Shown: positions 9,165 to 18,460, numbered from the stretch's first letter. The stretch: DNA of 34,035 nt from Ignavibacteria bacterium (GCA_947491315.1 CANLII010000023.1:1-34035); one strand, 5' to 3'. Translations and numbers: made by a program. Notes: generated by a model from the letters alone, not told the origin.

Positions 9165-12100
9165 ATGAAAGAGACTAGAGAACAAATTCTGGGTAAAGCA
9201 TTTGACAGACATCTATCTGTTTCAGCAGGGGCAGGAAGCGGAAAAACAAGAGTATTGGTTCAAAGATTCATACATATTCTTGAACATCATCCGGGGATTG
9301 ATTTATCATCGATTGTGGCCATCACATTCACAAGAAAAGCCGCCGCCGAAATGATGAAACGCGTCATGGATGCGGTCGAAGTGCGTTTGCAAGATGCAAT
9401 CGACAATGAGCGTATATTGGATGTTCAGATGTGGTCACGCATCAGACAACATATAAGCTCCGCCAGAATCTCCACGATTGATTCTTTTTGCAGTCAAATC
9501 GTACGGAACTTTCCGCTCGAAGCACATGTACCTCATACGCTTATCCCACTCCCAAAAAGTAAAGCCGCAGTGATGCGGAAACAATGTATAGAAGATGCAT
9601 TGATTCATTTTCTCAATGGAGAACATCCAGAATCTGAACTTATTCGCAGAATGTTTCACGCACATCATCATTCCACCATTACAAATGCATTAGAATATCT
9701 AATGATGAAGGGTAAATTGGCTCTTGCAACATTGGAAGAGATAGTGAAAAATGAAGATGATATCATCATACAGAAATCATGGAATTTCATTCGAGATGAG
9801 ATTGGTGAATCATTCACTATCATTTTCCAAGCTATTGATCAATTGCCGGGATATCGCAATGCGGATTTCATAGCACAAGAATTGGTGAATAAGTGGGAAG
9901 AATTGAGGGTATTGAAAGATGACTTTACACTTGGTCAATTCGATGAAAAGACATTGCACTTTCTTCAATTGTTTGAATTGGTCAATAAGGAATTGATTAG
10001 CAAATACATGACACAAAAGGGTGAAACAGCCTCTCAATTCAAGAAATATTCAGATCAATCGATTGATGAATGGATCGATGAATATTTCCCGATCATTAGC
10101 TCTTTACGCAAGCAAGTTGAGGGATTATGCATTATCGGTACAATAGGCTTGAAACATGGGAACTCCGTAGTATCTGCTGAAAAAGAAGCATTGCAATTTG
10201 CCCGCTTGATACTCGATATAGCGCAGCATGCCACATCATCGTTTGAATCACAGAAAAGAAATGAGGGGACGCTTGAATTCAGTGATATTCAAACATTAGC
10301 AATGGAACTCTTGGAACATCCTGAAGCTGGTCCAAAAATCAGATCTTCTATACAATTTTTGATGATTGATGAGTTTCAAGACACAAATGCAATGCAATAT
10401 GAATTGGCATCACGAATAGTACGATCATTGAAAGAAGAAGATGAAGATCACAAAGTGAATCTCTATATCGTTGGTGATCCGAAGCAAAGCATTTATGGGT
10501 TTCGATCTGCCGATGTGAGAGTATTTGGGATGGCTACGAAAGATATTCAGAAAGCGAATGTCAATAATGGGAAAATGAACACTAGTGAAGAATTAACCGA
10601 AGATGAACAAAAAGGAATGCTTTCTTTACGAGTATCATTTCGCTTATTGCCCGGGATTATTGCATTCGTGAATGATCTCTTTTCAACATTGATGGGGAAT
10701 GTATCCATCGATTATGAAGTGGCCTATGAACCAATGATAGCAGGAAGAAATGTCTCACAAGAATTATTGGAATCAGGAGAAATAGGTAGTATCACATTTC
10801 TCATTCATGAAGTGCCAAAAGAAGATGAAAAAGGGATGGTCGATGAAGCAGGACTGATTGCATCAGCAATAAAAGACATAGTACAAAACAAGAGTAGATT
10901 GATATGGGATTCACAAAAAGATGTGGACGGAAAAGATAGTTCCTATCTGCGTGATGCAATGTATAAAGATTGCACTGTGCTCTATGAAAGAAGAACCATG
11001 GTGAATATCCTCATGGCCGCTTTGAGAGCAGAAGGTATACCATATTTCACATCAGGAAATAAAGGTTTCTATACTTCGCCAGCAATTGTTGATATCAGAA
11101 ATTATCTCACTTTTCTCAGTAATCCAAATGATGATCTAGCACTAGCTTCTATCTTGATATCTCCCTTTTTTAGTGTGGGGGATGATGCTTTGTTTGCAAT
11201 GAGAATGAAATACTCTGATGGAAGTCTTTGGCAAAACATGGTTGACTATATTTATGAACATGATGCTGCGAATGATATAAAAAAGGCATATGAAATTTTG
11301 CTGGGATTTCGTGATAAAGCACAAACCATGTCTTTACCCATCTTGATTCATTCTATGCTTGAAGCATCCCATTGGAGAAATATCGTCAAGCGAATGGATG
11401 ATGGAGAACAATGGATTGTCAATGCAGAAAAGTTGATTGGAATCGCAAGAGAATTTGAACAAAGAGGATTTAGGCATATTCATGCATTTGTTGATGAATT
11501 GGAATTGTCCGCCGAATATGATGATGAACCCGAAGCACCAATTATCAATTCTGAAAATGCAGTGAATCTGATGACGATACATGCATCGAAAGGACTCGAA
11601 TTTCCGATCGTGTTTCTGTATGATACAAATGCTAAAGAAAGAAGCACACAACCTGCATTATATGAGTCAGAACAGTTTGGCATCGGCCTTCCACTCATCA
11701 AGGAATACAGAGTTGCAGGATCGCATGAAACTGAGCCATCCCTTCTTTCATTAGCGATTACGATGGAGAGAAGGTCACGACTAATCTCTGAAAAGAAACG
11801 CTTATTGTATGTGGCATTGACCAGGGCAAAAGATCATGTGTATATTTCGACCTCGTATAAACAAGGCAAGTCATTTGCGGAAAGAAGCATGATACATATG
11901 ATTAGTCAATACTCATCGGCCTTTGCATCATTGCCAAGTCTCGATCAAGGTATTTATACTTTTCAAACCAAGTTGATTGTCCAAGCTGATGAACCAGAGA
12001 AAGAAATATCAATCCCGATTTATATGCAAAGAACTCTGAATGAAGTACAATCCATACAAGAAGTGGAAAAGAAGTTATATCAAACTGATCTGCATTTGTT

Positions 12101-12875
12101 TGATAAAACCAAACAAGAATATAAAGATGAATGGTATTCCATATCCCAATTCATGATGCTGGAAGCAGATGAACAGGAATTTAGAAAGAAATATGTGTTT
12201 GGATTTCCAAATGCAACAATTGAACATCATGCAGGTTTTGTAAATGATGAACATCATGAAGATATAACTTCCGCACAATTCGGAATAATGATGCATCAAG
12301 CATTGGAGCATATTCAGAAATGGGTGAATGAAGACGATGTGAATGAAGGCATGATTGATTCGATCATCGATACTATCATACAAAATCATATGTCGCATTC
12401 TGTGGAAAAAGAAGAAGTAAAACAAAGAATGCGAAGACTATGTCATGCAATCGGTACATCGAATCTCATCCAAAGACATCATTCTTCACTCATCAATGTA
12501 AAAACAGAGTATTCTCTCACCATTCCAATTGAAGATGATTTTTTCTGTGTGATCTATGATCTCATGATAGAAAATCAGAATGGCGAATGGGAGATATGGG
12601 ATTGGAAGACAAATGGATGTTCCACACAAGAGCAAGTGGACATACTTACGGAACGATATACTCTTCAAATGAGATACTATGCCTATGTGCTTTCACTTCT
12701 GAAACCGGGTCAGTTTTCTTATACAGCCAGATTACTTTTCACAAATATGATTGCAACATCAACAGATGAGTCAGAGTGGACAAGAATCATCAAAGTTGAT
12801 TTGGTGGATATGCCACAGATCTCTGAAGAAATCAAAAGTCATATCTCACAAGCAAAGCAATCGGTACTTCTATAA
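9165..12875 (+). CDS. addA: UvrD/RecB-family helicase-nuclease, AddA-like
   Basis: 1236 residues from the ATG at 9165. Superfamily 1A helicase motifs are complete: Walker A SAGAGSGKTRVLVQRF (about 18-33), Ia ITFTRKAAAEMM, II LMIDEFQDTN (about 400-408), III VGDPKQSIYGFRSADVRVF (about 436), IV-V with MTIHASKGLEFPIVFLYD (about 804) and VI LLYVALTRAKDH (about 879). The C-terminal ~200 residues contain a RecB-type nuclease: FGIMMHQALEH (about 1043) supplies the early His, and IWDWKTNG (about 1145) the D-x-K core. This is the domain order of AddA/RexA, which resects DNA double-strand breaks for homologous recombination. AddA normally pairs with AddB; no addB lies on either side here, so the partner must be elsewhere or the enzyme acts alone. 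The symbol rests on domain order, not on a search. Confidence 0.88.
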   Translation: MKETREQILGKAFDRHLSVSAGAGSGKTRVLVQRFIHILEHHPGIDLSSIVAITFTRKAAAEMMKRVMDAVEVRLQDAIDNERILDVQMWSRIRQHISSARISTIDSFCSQIVRNFPLEAHVPHTLIPLPKSKAAVMRKQCIEDALIHFLNGEHPESELIRRMFHAHHHSTITNALEYLMMKGKLALATLEEIVKNEDDIIIQKSWNFIRDEIGESFTIIFQAIDQLPGYRNADFIAQELVNKWEELRVLKDDFTLGQFDEKTLHFLQLFELVNKELISKYMTQKGETASQFKKYSDQSIDEWIDEYFPIISSLRKQVEGLCIIGTIGLKHGNSVVSAEKEALQFARLILDIAQHATSSFESQKRNEGTLEFSDIQTLAMELLEHPEAGPKIRSSIQFLMIDEFQDTNAMQYELASRIVRSLKEEDEDHKVNLYIVGDPKQSIYGFRSADVRVFGMATKDIQKANVNNGKMNTSEELTEDEQKGMLSLRVSFRLLPGIIAFVNDLFSTLMGNVSIDYEVAYEPMIAGRNVSQELLESGEIGSITFLIHEVPKEDEKGMVDEAGLIASAIKDIVQNKSRLIWDSQKDVDGKDSSYLRDAMYKDCTVLYERRTMVNILMAALRAEGIPYFTSGNKGFYTSPAIVDIRNYLTFLSNPNDDLALASILISPFFSVGDDALFAMRMKYSDGSLWQNMVDYIYEHDAANDIKKAYEILLGFRDKAQTMSLPILIHSMLEASHWRNIVKRMDDGEQWIVNAEKLIGIAREFEQRGFRHIHAFVDELELSAEYDDEPEAPIINSENAVNLMTIHASKGLEFPIVFLYDTNAKERSTQPALYESEQFGIGLPLIKEYRVAGSHETEPSLLSLAITMERRSRLISEKKRLLYVALTRAKDHVYISTSYKQGKSFAERSMIHMISQYSSAFASLPSLDQGIYTFQTKLIVQADEPEKEISIPIYMQRTLNEVQSIQEVEKKLYQTDLHLFDKTKQEYKDEWYSISQFMMLEADEQEFRKKYVFGFPNATIEHHAGFVNDEHHEDITSAQFGIMMHQALEHIQKWVNEDDVNEGMIDSIIDTIIQNHMSHSVEKEEVKQRMRRLCHAIGTSNLIQRHHSSLINVKTEYSLTIPIEDDFFCVIYDLMIENQNGEWEIWDWKTNGCSTQEQVDILTERYTLQMRYYAYVLSLLKPGQFSYTARLLFTNMIATSTDESEWTRIIKVDLVDMPQISEEIKSHISQAKQSVLL

Positions 12876-12900
12876 AAAAAGCCCTGCTAATGGCAGGGCT
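12872..12900 (-). terminator. Intrinsic terminator for the minus-strand surface-protein unit
   Basis: Perfect 8-bp stem AGCCCTGC/GCAGGGCT (12880-12887, 12893-12900) with a 5-base loop. Read on the minus strand it ends in a run of seven T, so it terminates the unit coming from 14539-12945. It overlaps the stop region of the convergent helicase gene, which lacks a T-run on its own side. Confidence 0.82.
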
Positions 12901-12944
12901 TATCGAACGAAATCCTTGATTCGAATGTGGCACAATGTGCCGAG

Positions 12945-14048
12945 TTATTTTGTTGACATCAAATGCCATCCATTGGCATAGATATATGTGAACTTCTTCT
13001 CGGTAATGAAAATCGTACCATCTATTGATAAAAAGTCATTACCAATATGAATGACATACATAATTTGTCCATCTACACCTGTTGGAAGAGAAATCGCATC
13101 AATAGTAGTATTGTTATTACTTGTGATAAGTGCAACAGTAATCTGTTCCGATATGCTGTAAGAATCTCCAACCATTAAATGTTTTAGAGTACTAGGACTA
13201 TATGATATTGTGTATGCACTATCTATTTTCCCATTTCCTGAAATAGAGATATTTCGACCTGCCTGAATTTTAGTTTCAGATCCATCTGTTATTGGCTTAT
13301 TGATAAGATCACTATAATCTTTGTCCCATGCTATAAATAATGGATCTTTTTCTACTACAATTGAAGAGTCCCATCTTTTGACCATTGTATCAGTAATAGT
13401 GGAAGCAGGTGAAGCTTTAAAAATCGGATCTGCTTCTTCTACGATTGCAGTGTCCCATCTAAACATCATGTCTTCCGTCAACATAAATGCAGGTGAAGCC
13501 TCAAAATTGGGATCCAATTCTCTATCCAATTTTGCATTCCATTTTACCGTGTCTTGACTTGTTATTCCCGATGCAATTGAAGAAGAAAATAGTGGATCCA
13601 ATTCATGCATAACAGAATCAGCATGAACTGCTTTCAGAGAATATAAAGCATAAGGAATGCTGAGAATCTGGCTAACAGAAGTTATGCCATATTCTGTTCC
13701 ACCGAGGGGGTCAGTTTCAGTTCTCAGGAAATATGGTCCGCTAGACCAATTGATACTGTCATATACTCCAAACAATGATGTTCCTCCACCGATTTGCAGA
13801 GTCACCAAACCATTGCCATTTGTTCTGGCATTATGTGCTTCCACATATACGGGATTGCCAAATTCCGATCCTTTGATGATGCTGATTCGCACGCTAATTG
13901 TACCATTTACGACAAGACCTTGACTACCATTGCGAATAATTGCTTGATAAGACATTGTCTTGGGAATTTCATCCAATTGGGGAATTTGTGCGAATGCATT
14001 GAATATTCCTAAACAGAATAAACATAGAGTAAGTACATACTTTTTCAT
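12945..14048 (-). CDS. Secreted stalk-like protein with 28-residue repeats
   Basis: 367 residues with a signal peptide (MKKYVLTLCLFCLGIFNAFAQ). Residues about 29-140 are a beta-rich module common in Bacteroidota surface proteins: MSYQAIIRNGSQG, VYVEAHNARTNGNGLVTLQI, YFLRTETDPLGGTEYGI and QILSIPYALYSLKA. Then the motif D-P-x-F returns at residues 151, 179, 207 and 235, exactly every 28 residues, each repeat with an Ala/Ser stretch and a Trp near its end. This looks like a fibrous stalk similar to tail-fibre proteins. The C-terminus is a beta-rich head with no T9SS tail seen. AGAGG precedes the ATG, and the gene starts 20 bases after its partner at 14069-14539. Function unknown; adhesion or a surface filament is inference. 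Confidence 0.75.
   Translation of the reverse strand: MKKYVLTLCLFCLGIFNAFAQIPQLDEIPKTMSYQAIIRNGSQGLVVNGTISVRISIIKGSEFGNPVYVEAHNARTNGNGLVTLQIGGGTSLFGVYDSINWSSGPYFLRTETDPLGGTEYGITSVSQILSIPYALYSLKAVHADSVMHELDPLFSSSIASGITSQDTVKWNAKLDRELDPNFEASPAFMLTEDMMFRWDTAIVEEADPIFKASPASTITDTMVKRWDSSIVVEKDPLFIAWDKDYSDLINKPITDGSETKIQAGRNISISGNGKIDSAYTISYSPSTLKHLMVGDSYSISEQITVALITSNNNTTIDAISLPTGVDGQIMYVIHIGNDFLSIDGTIFITEKKFTYIYANGWHLMSTK
13347..13598 (-). repeat. Three in-frame 84-bp (28-residue) repeats plus a partial fourth
   Basis: Units run 13515-13598, 13431-13514 and 13347-13430 on the minus strand, each starting with the codons for Asp-Pro-x-Phe, and a partial fourth unit begins at 13346. Protein consensus, roughly: DPxFxASPAxxIT, then about eight residues, then W-(D/N). 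The copies have diverged in nucleotide sequence while keeping the exact period. Confidence 0.75.
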
Positions 14049-14068
14049 GTGTAATCCTCTTTATTACT

Positions 14069-14539
14069 TTAATGCTTGATAATCGAAAATGAAGAAACTG
14101 TTTTTGATTGCTGACTGATCACTACTGTATAAGTACCAATAGAATGCTGCATCAATGAAAGCAACATTTCATGTGAATTCAACTGATGCTTTTCCAATAT
14201 TCCGCCTTTGATGTCCATGAGTGTGAGAGTGAAAGGACCTTGATACTTTTCAGGTATGATGATCTTCACATGATCGAATGTTGGATTTGGAAATGCCTCG
14301 GCATGTATTTCAGAAATTTCATCAATACCAACCGGGATTTTGAATAATTCTATCGGTATTTGAATTCCATGTCTCATCGAACCATTCTTAGTGGAATCAG
14401 ATTTTACAATCAATTGTCCAACAGAATAATTGACTGTCCCAAAACCTGTTGATAGGTCATCGCCTGTCACAACAAAAGCTTCTTGAGCGGAAAGTTGTAC
14501 CGAAACAAAGAGGAAACCAATAAGGAATAACCATTTCAT
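14069..14539 (-). CDS. Small secreted protein with T9SS sorting domain
   Basis: 156 residues. Signal peptide MKWLFLIGFLFVSVQLSAQ, then a short module GFGTVNYSVGQL and GIQIPIEL, a pattern common in Bacteroidota surface proteins that accompany fibre-like neighbours. Residues about 80-156 are a type A T9SS tail (AFPNPTFDHVKIIIP, GPFTLTLMDIKG, IGTYTVVI, and a basic end SIIKH). It is the first gene of a two-gene unit with the 28-residue-repeat protein. The sequence TACTTTTG at 14571-14578 (minus strand) fits the Bacteroidota -7 element TAnnTTTG, 32 bases before the start codon. Confidence 0.8.
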   Translation of the reverse strand: MKWLFLIGFLFVSVQLSAQEAFVVTGDDLSTGFGTVNYSVGQLIVKSDSTKNGSMRHGIQIPIELFKIPVGIDEISEIHAEAFPNPTFDHVKIIIPEKYQGPFTLTLMDIKGGILEKHQLNSHEMLLSLMQHSIGTYTVVISQQSKTVSSFSIIKH

Positions 14540-14570
14540 AGTATGTTCCTGCCACCTGTTTTGTAAATAT

Positions 14571-14578
14571 CAAAAGTA
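14571..14578 (-). promoter_or_regulatory. Possible Bacteroidota-type -7 promoter element
   Basis: TACTTTTG on the minus strand matches the TAnnTTTG consensus of the Bacteroidota primary sigma factor and lies 32 bases upstream of the 14539 start. A clear -33 TTTG partner was not found, so support is weak. Confidence 0.3.
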
Positions 14579-14658
14579 ATTCCACAATTTTTGTGCCTAT
14601 TTCTTAGATTACGAATTCCAATTGTATGTATATCCAATTATGAAATGGAATTATTCTC

Positions 14659-15090
14659 ATGAAATCAGTAATCTTGCTATTGTTTGGCTTTGTTGTCATC
14701 ATGAATTCTGTCAATGCCGGCATATCTACCGAATTACCGTCTAGCTATCTTGGGGAATATTCCGGTGAACCGTTGAATGTGAGGAAGGAATCAAAAGCAC
14801 GAAATGCAAAAATTCTGCATTATGCCGATAATGTGATTATTCTCGGATCAAAACAGTCACTGCGATGGAAAATGACTGAACCGGTTACTTCAGAAAAGTA
14901 TCAATACAAAGGGAATTATGGCATTGTCGATGAGAATGCTGATTCATATACGCTATTGTGTACAGCATCTTTTTCGCAGAAAAATACCACAACGACTGCA
15001 CAATTTTATTTGATTGTCATGAAGAAGGGTGCTGAAATGAAGTTTCTTGAAATGTCAAAAGTGCGTTCATTCATGCTGAAGAAGAAGTGA
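14659..15090 (+). CDS. Small secreted hypothetical protein
   Basis: 143 residues with a signal peptide (MKSVILLLFGFVVIMNSVNAG, cleavage near 20). The mature protein is basic and beta-rich, without cysteine pairs or membrane segments, and ends in Lys-Lys-Lys. No family was recognised. It diverges from the T9SS pair and converges on the transhydrogenase operon; no operon partner. Confidence 0.6.
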   Translation: MKSVILLLFGFVVIMNSVNAGISTELPSSYLGEYSGEPLNVRKESKARNAKILHYADNVIILGSKQSLRWKMTEPVTSEKYQYKGNYGIVDENADSYTLLCTASFSQKNTTTTAQFYLIVMKKGAEMKFLEMSKVRSFMLKKK

Positions 15091-15124
15091 TCAATTGAGG
15101 GATAATTCTCAATTTCTGAAAAGT

Positions 15125-15155
15125 ACACTATTATTTCTGTGAAATAGTGTCTTTT
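15125..15155 (+). terminator. Probable terminator between convergent genes
   Basis: Perfect 8-bp stem ACACTATT/AATAGTGT (15125-15132, 15143-15150) with a 10-base loop, followed by CTTTTA. The stem is AT-rich, so it is weaker than the other terminators in the window. It lies 35 bases after the 15090 stop. Confidence 0.45.
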
Positions 15156-15238
15156 ACATTTATGGTATGAATTGGAAATATTGTAATAAACAAAGAATGT
15201 ACTCAGTAAATTATTGGACCCTATAGACCCTGTCCCGA

Positions 15239-15502
15239 TTACCCTTTGAGAAATATTCTCAAATATTCTAATACTGCCTGAGCCACCGTAACAATTATCG
15301 ATTCAATAAAGGCTGTGACTTCTTTGACTTGTTCAAATGAAATGAATTTGTGCAAATCAGCCCGACTGAAGTTTTCGCCTTGTACATGAAGATCATATAA
15401 CACCGCACAAAAACTCATACATATCATTCCCAGTATCAAAGACATTGCTATGATGGTGATATTCTTATGAAATGGCGTCCTGAACTTCATGATTTTCTTC
15501 AC
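15239..15502 (-). CDS. Small membrane protein downstream of pntB (hypothetical)
   Basis: 87 residues; the start lies 16 bases after the pntB stop on the same strand, so it is probably the last gene of the transhydrogenase operon. After a basic N-terminus (MKKIMKFRTPFHKN) comes one strong membrane segment (about 15-36, ITIIAMSLILGMICMSFCAV), then an acidic stretch and an amphipathic C-terminal helix (about 60-85). No family was recognised. It could be a small accessory subunit, but no such subunit is known to me for this enzyme. Confidence 0.5.
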   Translation of the reverse strand: MKKIMKFRTPFHKNITIIAMSLILGMICMSFCAVLYDLHVQGENFSRADLHKFISFEQVKEVTAFIESIIVTVAQAVLEYLRIFLKG

Positions 15503-15518
15503 AAAATGATATTCAAAT

Positions 15519-16967
15519 TTACAAGTTTTTTATTTCCGCAATGAGATCTTGTAATACTTTTTTGGAGTCTCCGAATAACATCGAAGTTTTGGGTCGGAAA
15601 AAGAGCTCATTCTCAATACCTGCATAACCGGGTTTCATGCTTCGTTTATTTACAATGACATGCTTTGCTGACTCTACCTCTAAAATGGGCATGCCATAAA
15701 TTGGCGAACTAGGATCTGTTTTTGCTGCTGGATTCACCACATCATTTGCGCCCAATACAAGCACTGCATCTACGGAAGGAAATTCATCATTGATTTCTTC
15801 CATTTCTTTGAGCTTCTCATAAGGAACATCGGCTTCGGCTAGCAATACATTCATATGACCGGGCATGCGACCTGCAACTGGATGAATTGCATATGTGACT
15901 TCTACGCCTTTTTCGGTAAGCAATTTTTCCAATTCATGACACACATGTTGGGCTTGCGCAACGGCAAGACCATAACCGGGGACAATAACGACCTTAGAAG
16001 AATAGGACATCAATACTGCTACATCGGAAATGGACATTTCTTTATGTGCACCTTGTACTCCCGTTGATTGACCGGATTGCGCACTTACACCGAATGAACC
16101 GATGAGTACATTCAACAGTGATCTATTCATTGCATTGCACATAAGAATCGTAAGAAGGGTTCCTGCCGCGCCCACCAAAATTCCACCTGTGAGCATTGCT
16201 GTATTGTCATATAAAAATCCACCGCATGCCGCAGCAATTCCGGTGAATGAATTGAGAAGTGATATCACGACTGGCATATCCGCGCCACCAATCGGCAAGA
16301 CGAAGAGAATGCCATAGACAGCTGATAGAACCAAAGCCGCATAGAAAAATTCGATGGTTTCTTCGGGTCTTAGAAAGATGATCATAGTAGTCAAACCAAC
16401 CGTGACAAGCAGAAGTAAAATATTCACGATATGCTGTCCGGAAAAGGCAAAGTCATTCAATCGACCATCCAATTTCGCCCATGCAATCATAGATCCCGTA
16501 AAACTCACCGAACCGATAATCAATCCTGCCATGATAACCAGCAGTGATACACCGTCAAGCGTAGAGAAATAGGTATAACCACCTCCAGCATAGAGTTCAG
16601 GTTGAAAATCGTGCACGAGATGTTTGAATTCAATGATTGAAATGAGTGCGGCACAAGCTCCACCCATTCCATTGAATAAACTTACCATTTGAGGCATGTC
16701 TGTCATCTTGACTTTTTTTGCTGACATAGTTCCCACGATTCCGCCAATCGCCAATCCGCCAAGAATCCATAGATGATTTCCGAGATGTTCACCGGATGAA
16801 TCTGTATAGAATGCAATTGTTCCTATAATCGCGAGAGCCATGCCAGCTGCAGCGATTAAATTACCATTGCGGGCAGTTTTTGGATTGGAGAGCATCTTTA
16901 AACCAAGAATGAAGGTTATGGATGCAATCAGATAGATAAGTAGAAGGAGAGATTCCATGAGATTCAT
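15519..16967 (-). CDS. pntB: NAD(P) transhydrogenase subunit beta
   Basis: 482 residues, normal for PntB. The N-terminal ~270 residues carry about nine membrane helices of the proton channel domain II, including the conserved G-G-x-G-A block GMGGACAALISIIE (about 100-113). The C-terminal ~180 residues are the NADP(H)-binding domain III: VIVPGYGLAVAQAQH (about 334), VAGRMPGHMNVLLAEA, LVLGANDVVNPAA (about 400) and NKRSMKPGYAGIENELFF. With PntAA/PntAB it transfers hydride from NADH to NADP+, driven by protons entering the cell. Its ATG overlaps the pntAB stop by 4 bases, so translation is coupled. Confidence 0.96.
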   Translation of the reverse strand: MNLMESLLLLIYLIASITFILGLKMLSNPKTARNGNLIAAAGMALAIIGTIAFYTDSSGEHLGNHLWILGGLAIGGIVGTMSAKKVKMTDMPQMVSLFNGMGGACAALISIIEFKHLVHDFQPELYAGGGYTYFSTLDGVSLLVIMAGLIIGSVSFTGSMIAWAKLDGRLNDFAFSGQHIVNILLLLVTVGLTTMIIFLRPEETIEFFYAALVLSAVYGILFVLPIGGADMPVVISLLNSFTGIAAACGGFLYDNTAMLTGGILVGAAGTLLTILMCNAMNRSLLNVLIGSFGVSAQSGQSTGVQGAHKEMSISDVAVLMSYSSKVVIVPGYGLAVAQAQHVCHELEKLLTEKGVEVTYAIHPVAGRMPGHMNVLLAEADVPYEKLKEMEEINDEFPSVDAVLVLGANDVVNPAAKTDPSSPIYGMPILEVESAKHVIVNKRSMKPGYAGIENELFFRPKTSMLFGDSKKVLQDLIAEIKNL

Positions 16968-17272
16968 TTTTTCTTGTTAAACATTTCCAGCATTCTATCA
17001 GTGACGACAAATCCACCAACAACATTCAATGTACCAAGTATCACCGCAAGAAATCCAAGAATCAATGCAGTAATATCAGTGGTATCGGCATTGCCCATCA
17101 CGATGATTGCACCGATGATTACAACACCATGAATGGCATTGGCACCACTCATGAGAGGTGTGTGCAATACGCTGGGCACGCGACCAATGATTTCTATTCC
17201 CACAAAAATCATCAGTATGACTATGTATATCATATCCTGATGCTGAGTAAACCAATTGAGGAGCTGGTCCAT
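16964..17272 (-). CDS. pntAB: NAD(P) transhydrogenase subunit alpha part 2 (membrane part)
   Basis: 102 residues with three hydrophobic helices (about 14-33, 46-62 and 66-92), including the typical LHTPLMSGANAIHGVVIIGA stretch (about 36-55). This is the membrane part of the alpha subunit made as a separate chain, as in Rhodospirillum rubrum-type three-gene enzymes. It lies 11 bases behind pntAA and overlaps pntB by 4 bases. Confidence 0.95.
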   Translation of the reverse strand: MDQLLNWFTQHQDMIYIVILMIFVGIEIIGRVPSVLHTPLMSGANAIHGVVIIGAIIVMGNADTTDITALILGFLAVILGTLNVVGGFVVTDRMLEMFNKKK

Positions 17273-17283
17273 ATTTGTTCTCT

Positions 17284-18387
17284 TTAAGATTTTAATCGTT
17301 CATGGATGATATTGCCGTCTTTCATGATGCATGTACCTTTCACGAGATCATCTTCAAAATTGAGATGATATATCGCCTGCTCACCGGTGATCAATTGCAG
17401 AAAATTGATGATGTTTTTTCCATATAATTTACTGGCATCAGCAGGCATCATACGAGCGAGATTACTATTTCCGATGATCTTGATCCCATTATGCATGATG
17501 GATTCATCATTTTTCGTGAGCGGTGTATTTCCACCGGTGGAAGCCGCCAAATCAATGATGATGCTTCCTTTGCGCATGGAATCCAGCATTTCTTGTGTGA
17601 TCAAGATTGGTGCTTTCATTCCGGGAATCTGAGCGGTTGTGATGATGATGTCAGCTTTCGCTGCACTTTCAGCAATCCTTACATTTTGTCTTGCTTTAAA
17701 ATCTTCTGTTTGTTCCACGGCATAACCACCTGCTTGGCTGGCATCGCCCGCGCCTTCCACTTCGATGAACTTTGCGCCAAGACTCATTACTTCTTCTTTT
17801 ACTGCGGGTCTTGTGTCAAACACTTCAACAACTGCACCTAATCTTCTGGAAGTTGCGATGGCTTGAAGTCCTGCCACACCTGCTCCAAGAATCAGAATTT
17901 TTGCCGGAGCAATGCTGCCCGCTGCTGTCATTAACATGGGAAAATATCGTGAGTATTCTGCGGCTGCCAATAATACGGCTTTATATCCTGCGATATTTGC
18001 CTGCGAACTCAAGATGTCCATGCTCTGCGCGCGCGTGGTTCTCGGGAGCATATCCAGTGAAAACACCGTATTTCCATGAGAGGAAAATTGTTGATTCGAT
18101 TCGGTATTGACCAATGGATAATATACTCCGATTAGCGTTTTGGAGCGTGCATTTGAGACCGGTTCAGGATGGATGGAAAGGAGGATTTCGCTTGATTGAA
18201 TCACGGATTCAGCATTGGTGACCATTGCTCCCGCTTTTGCATATTCATCATCGGAAGCAAAAGCCAAAATGCCTGCGCCTGTTTCAACACTAACCGTATG
18301 ACCTTTTCCGATGAGTGAAGCAACCGCTTCGGGTAAGAGAGAAACTCTTGTTTCACCGGAAGATTCTTTCATGATACCAATGTGCAT
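17284..18387 (-). CDS. pntAA: NAD(P) transhydrogenase subunit alpha part 1 (NAD-binding)
   Basis: 367 residues, soluble, matching domain I of transhydrogenase (alanine dehydrogenase-like fold). Visible are the N-terminal motif KESSGETRVSLLPEAV (about 8-23), the NAD-binding loop LILGAGVAGLQAIATSRRLG (about 165-184) with the acidic residue VFDTRP after the next strand, the mobile-loop region, and DIIITTAQIPGMKAPILIT (about 249-267). It binds NADH and passes hydride to domain III of PntB. AGGA sits about 9 bases before the ATG. It is first of the pnt operon, and the rhodopsin gene lies 131 bases upstream on the same strand with a terminator between. Confidence 0.96.
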   Translation of the reverse strand: MHIGIMKESSGETRVSLLPEAVASLIGKGHTVSVETGAGILAFASDDEYAKAGAMVTNAESVIQSSEILLSIHPEPVSNARSKTLIGVYYPLVNTESNQQFSSHGNTVFSLDMLPRTTRAQSMDILSSQANIAGYKAVLLAAAEYSRYFPMLMTAAGSIAPAKILILGAGVAGLQAIATSRRLGAVVEVFDTRPAVKEEVMSLGAKFIEVEGAGDASQAGGYAVEQTEDFKARQNVRIAESAAKADIIITTAQIPGMKAPILITQEMLDSMRKGSIIIDLAASTGGNTPLTKNDESIMHNGIKIIGNSNLARMMPADASKLYGKNIINFLQLITGEQAIYHLNFEDDLVKGTCIMKDGNIIHERLKS

Positions 18388-18460
18388 TGTTCGATTCCTG
18401 CTTTGACGAATATTCTTAACTTAGGAAACACAATCAAATTTAACAAAGAAGTACATCATT

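Noticed and set aside
11334-11701. Minus-strand open frames inside the AddA-like gene
   Set aside because: Cys/Phe/Ile-rich shadow translations of the helicase, with no start signal or recognisable motif.
13347-13598. CRISPR array
   Set aside because: The repeats are in frame, contiguous, without spacers, and encode a protein repeat.
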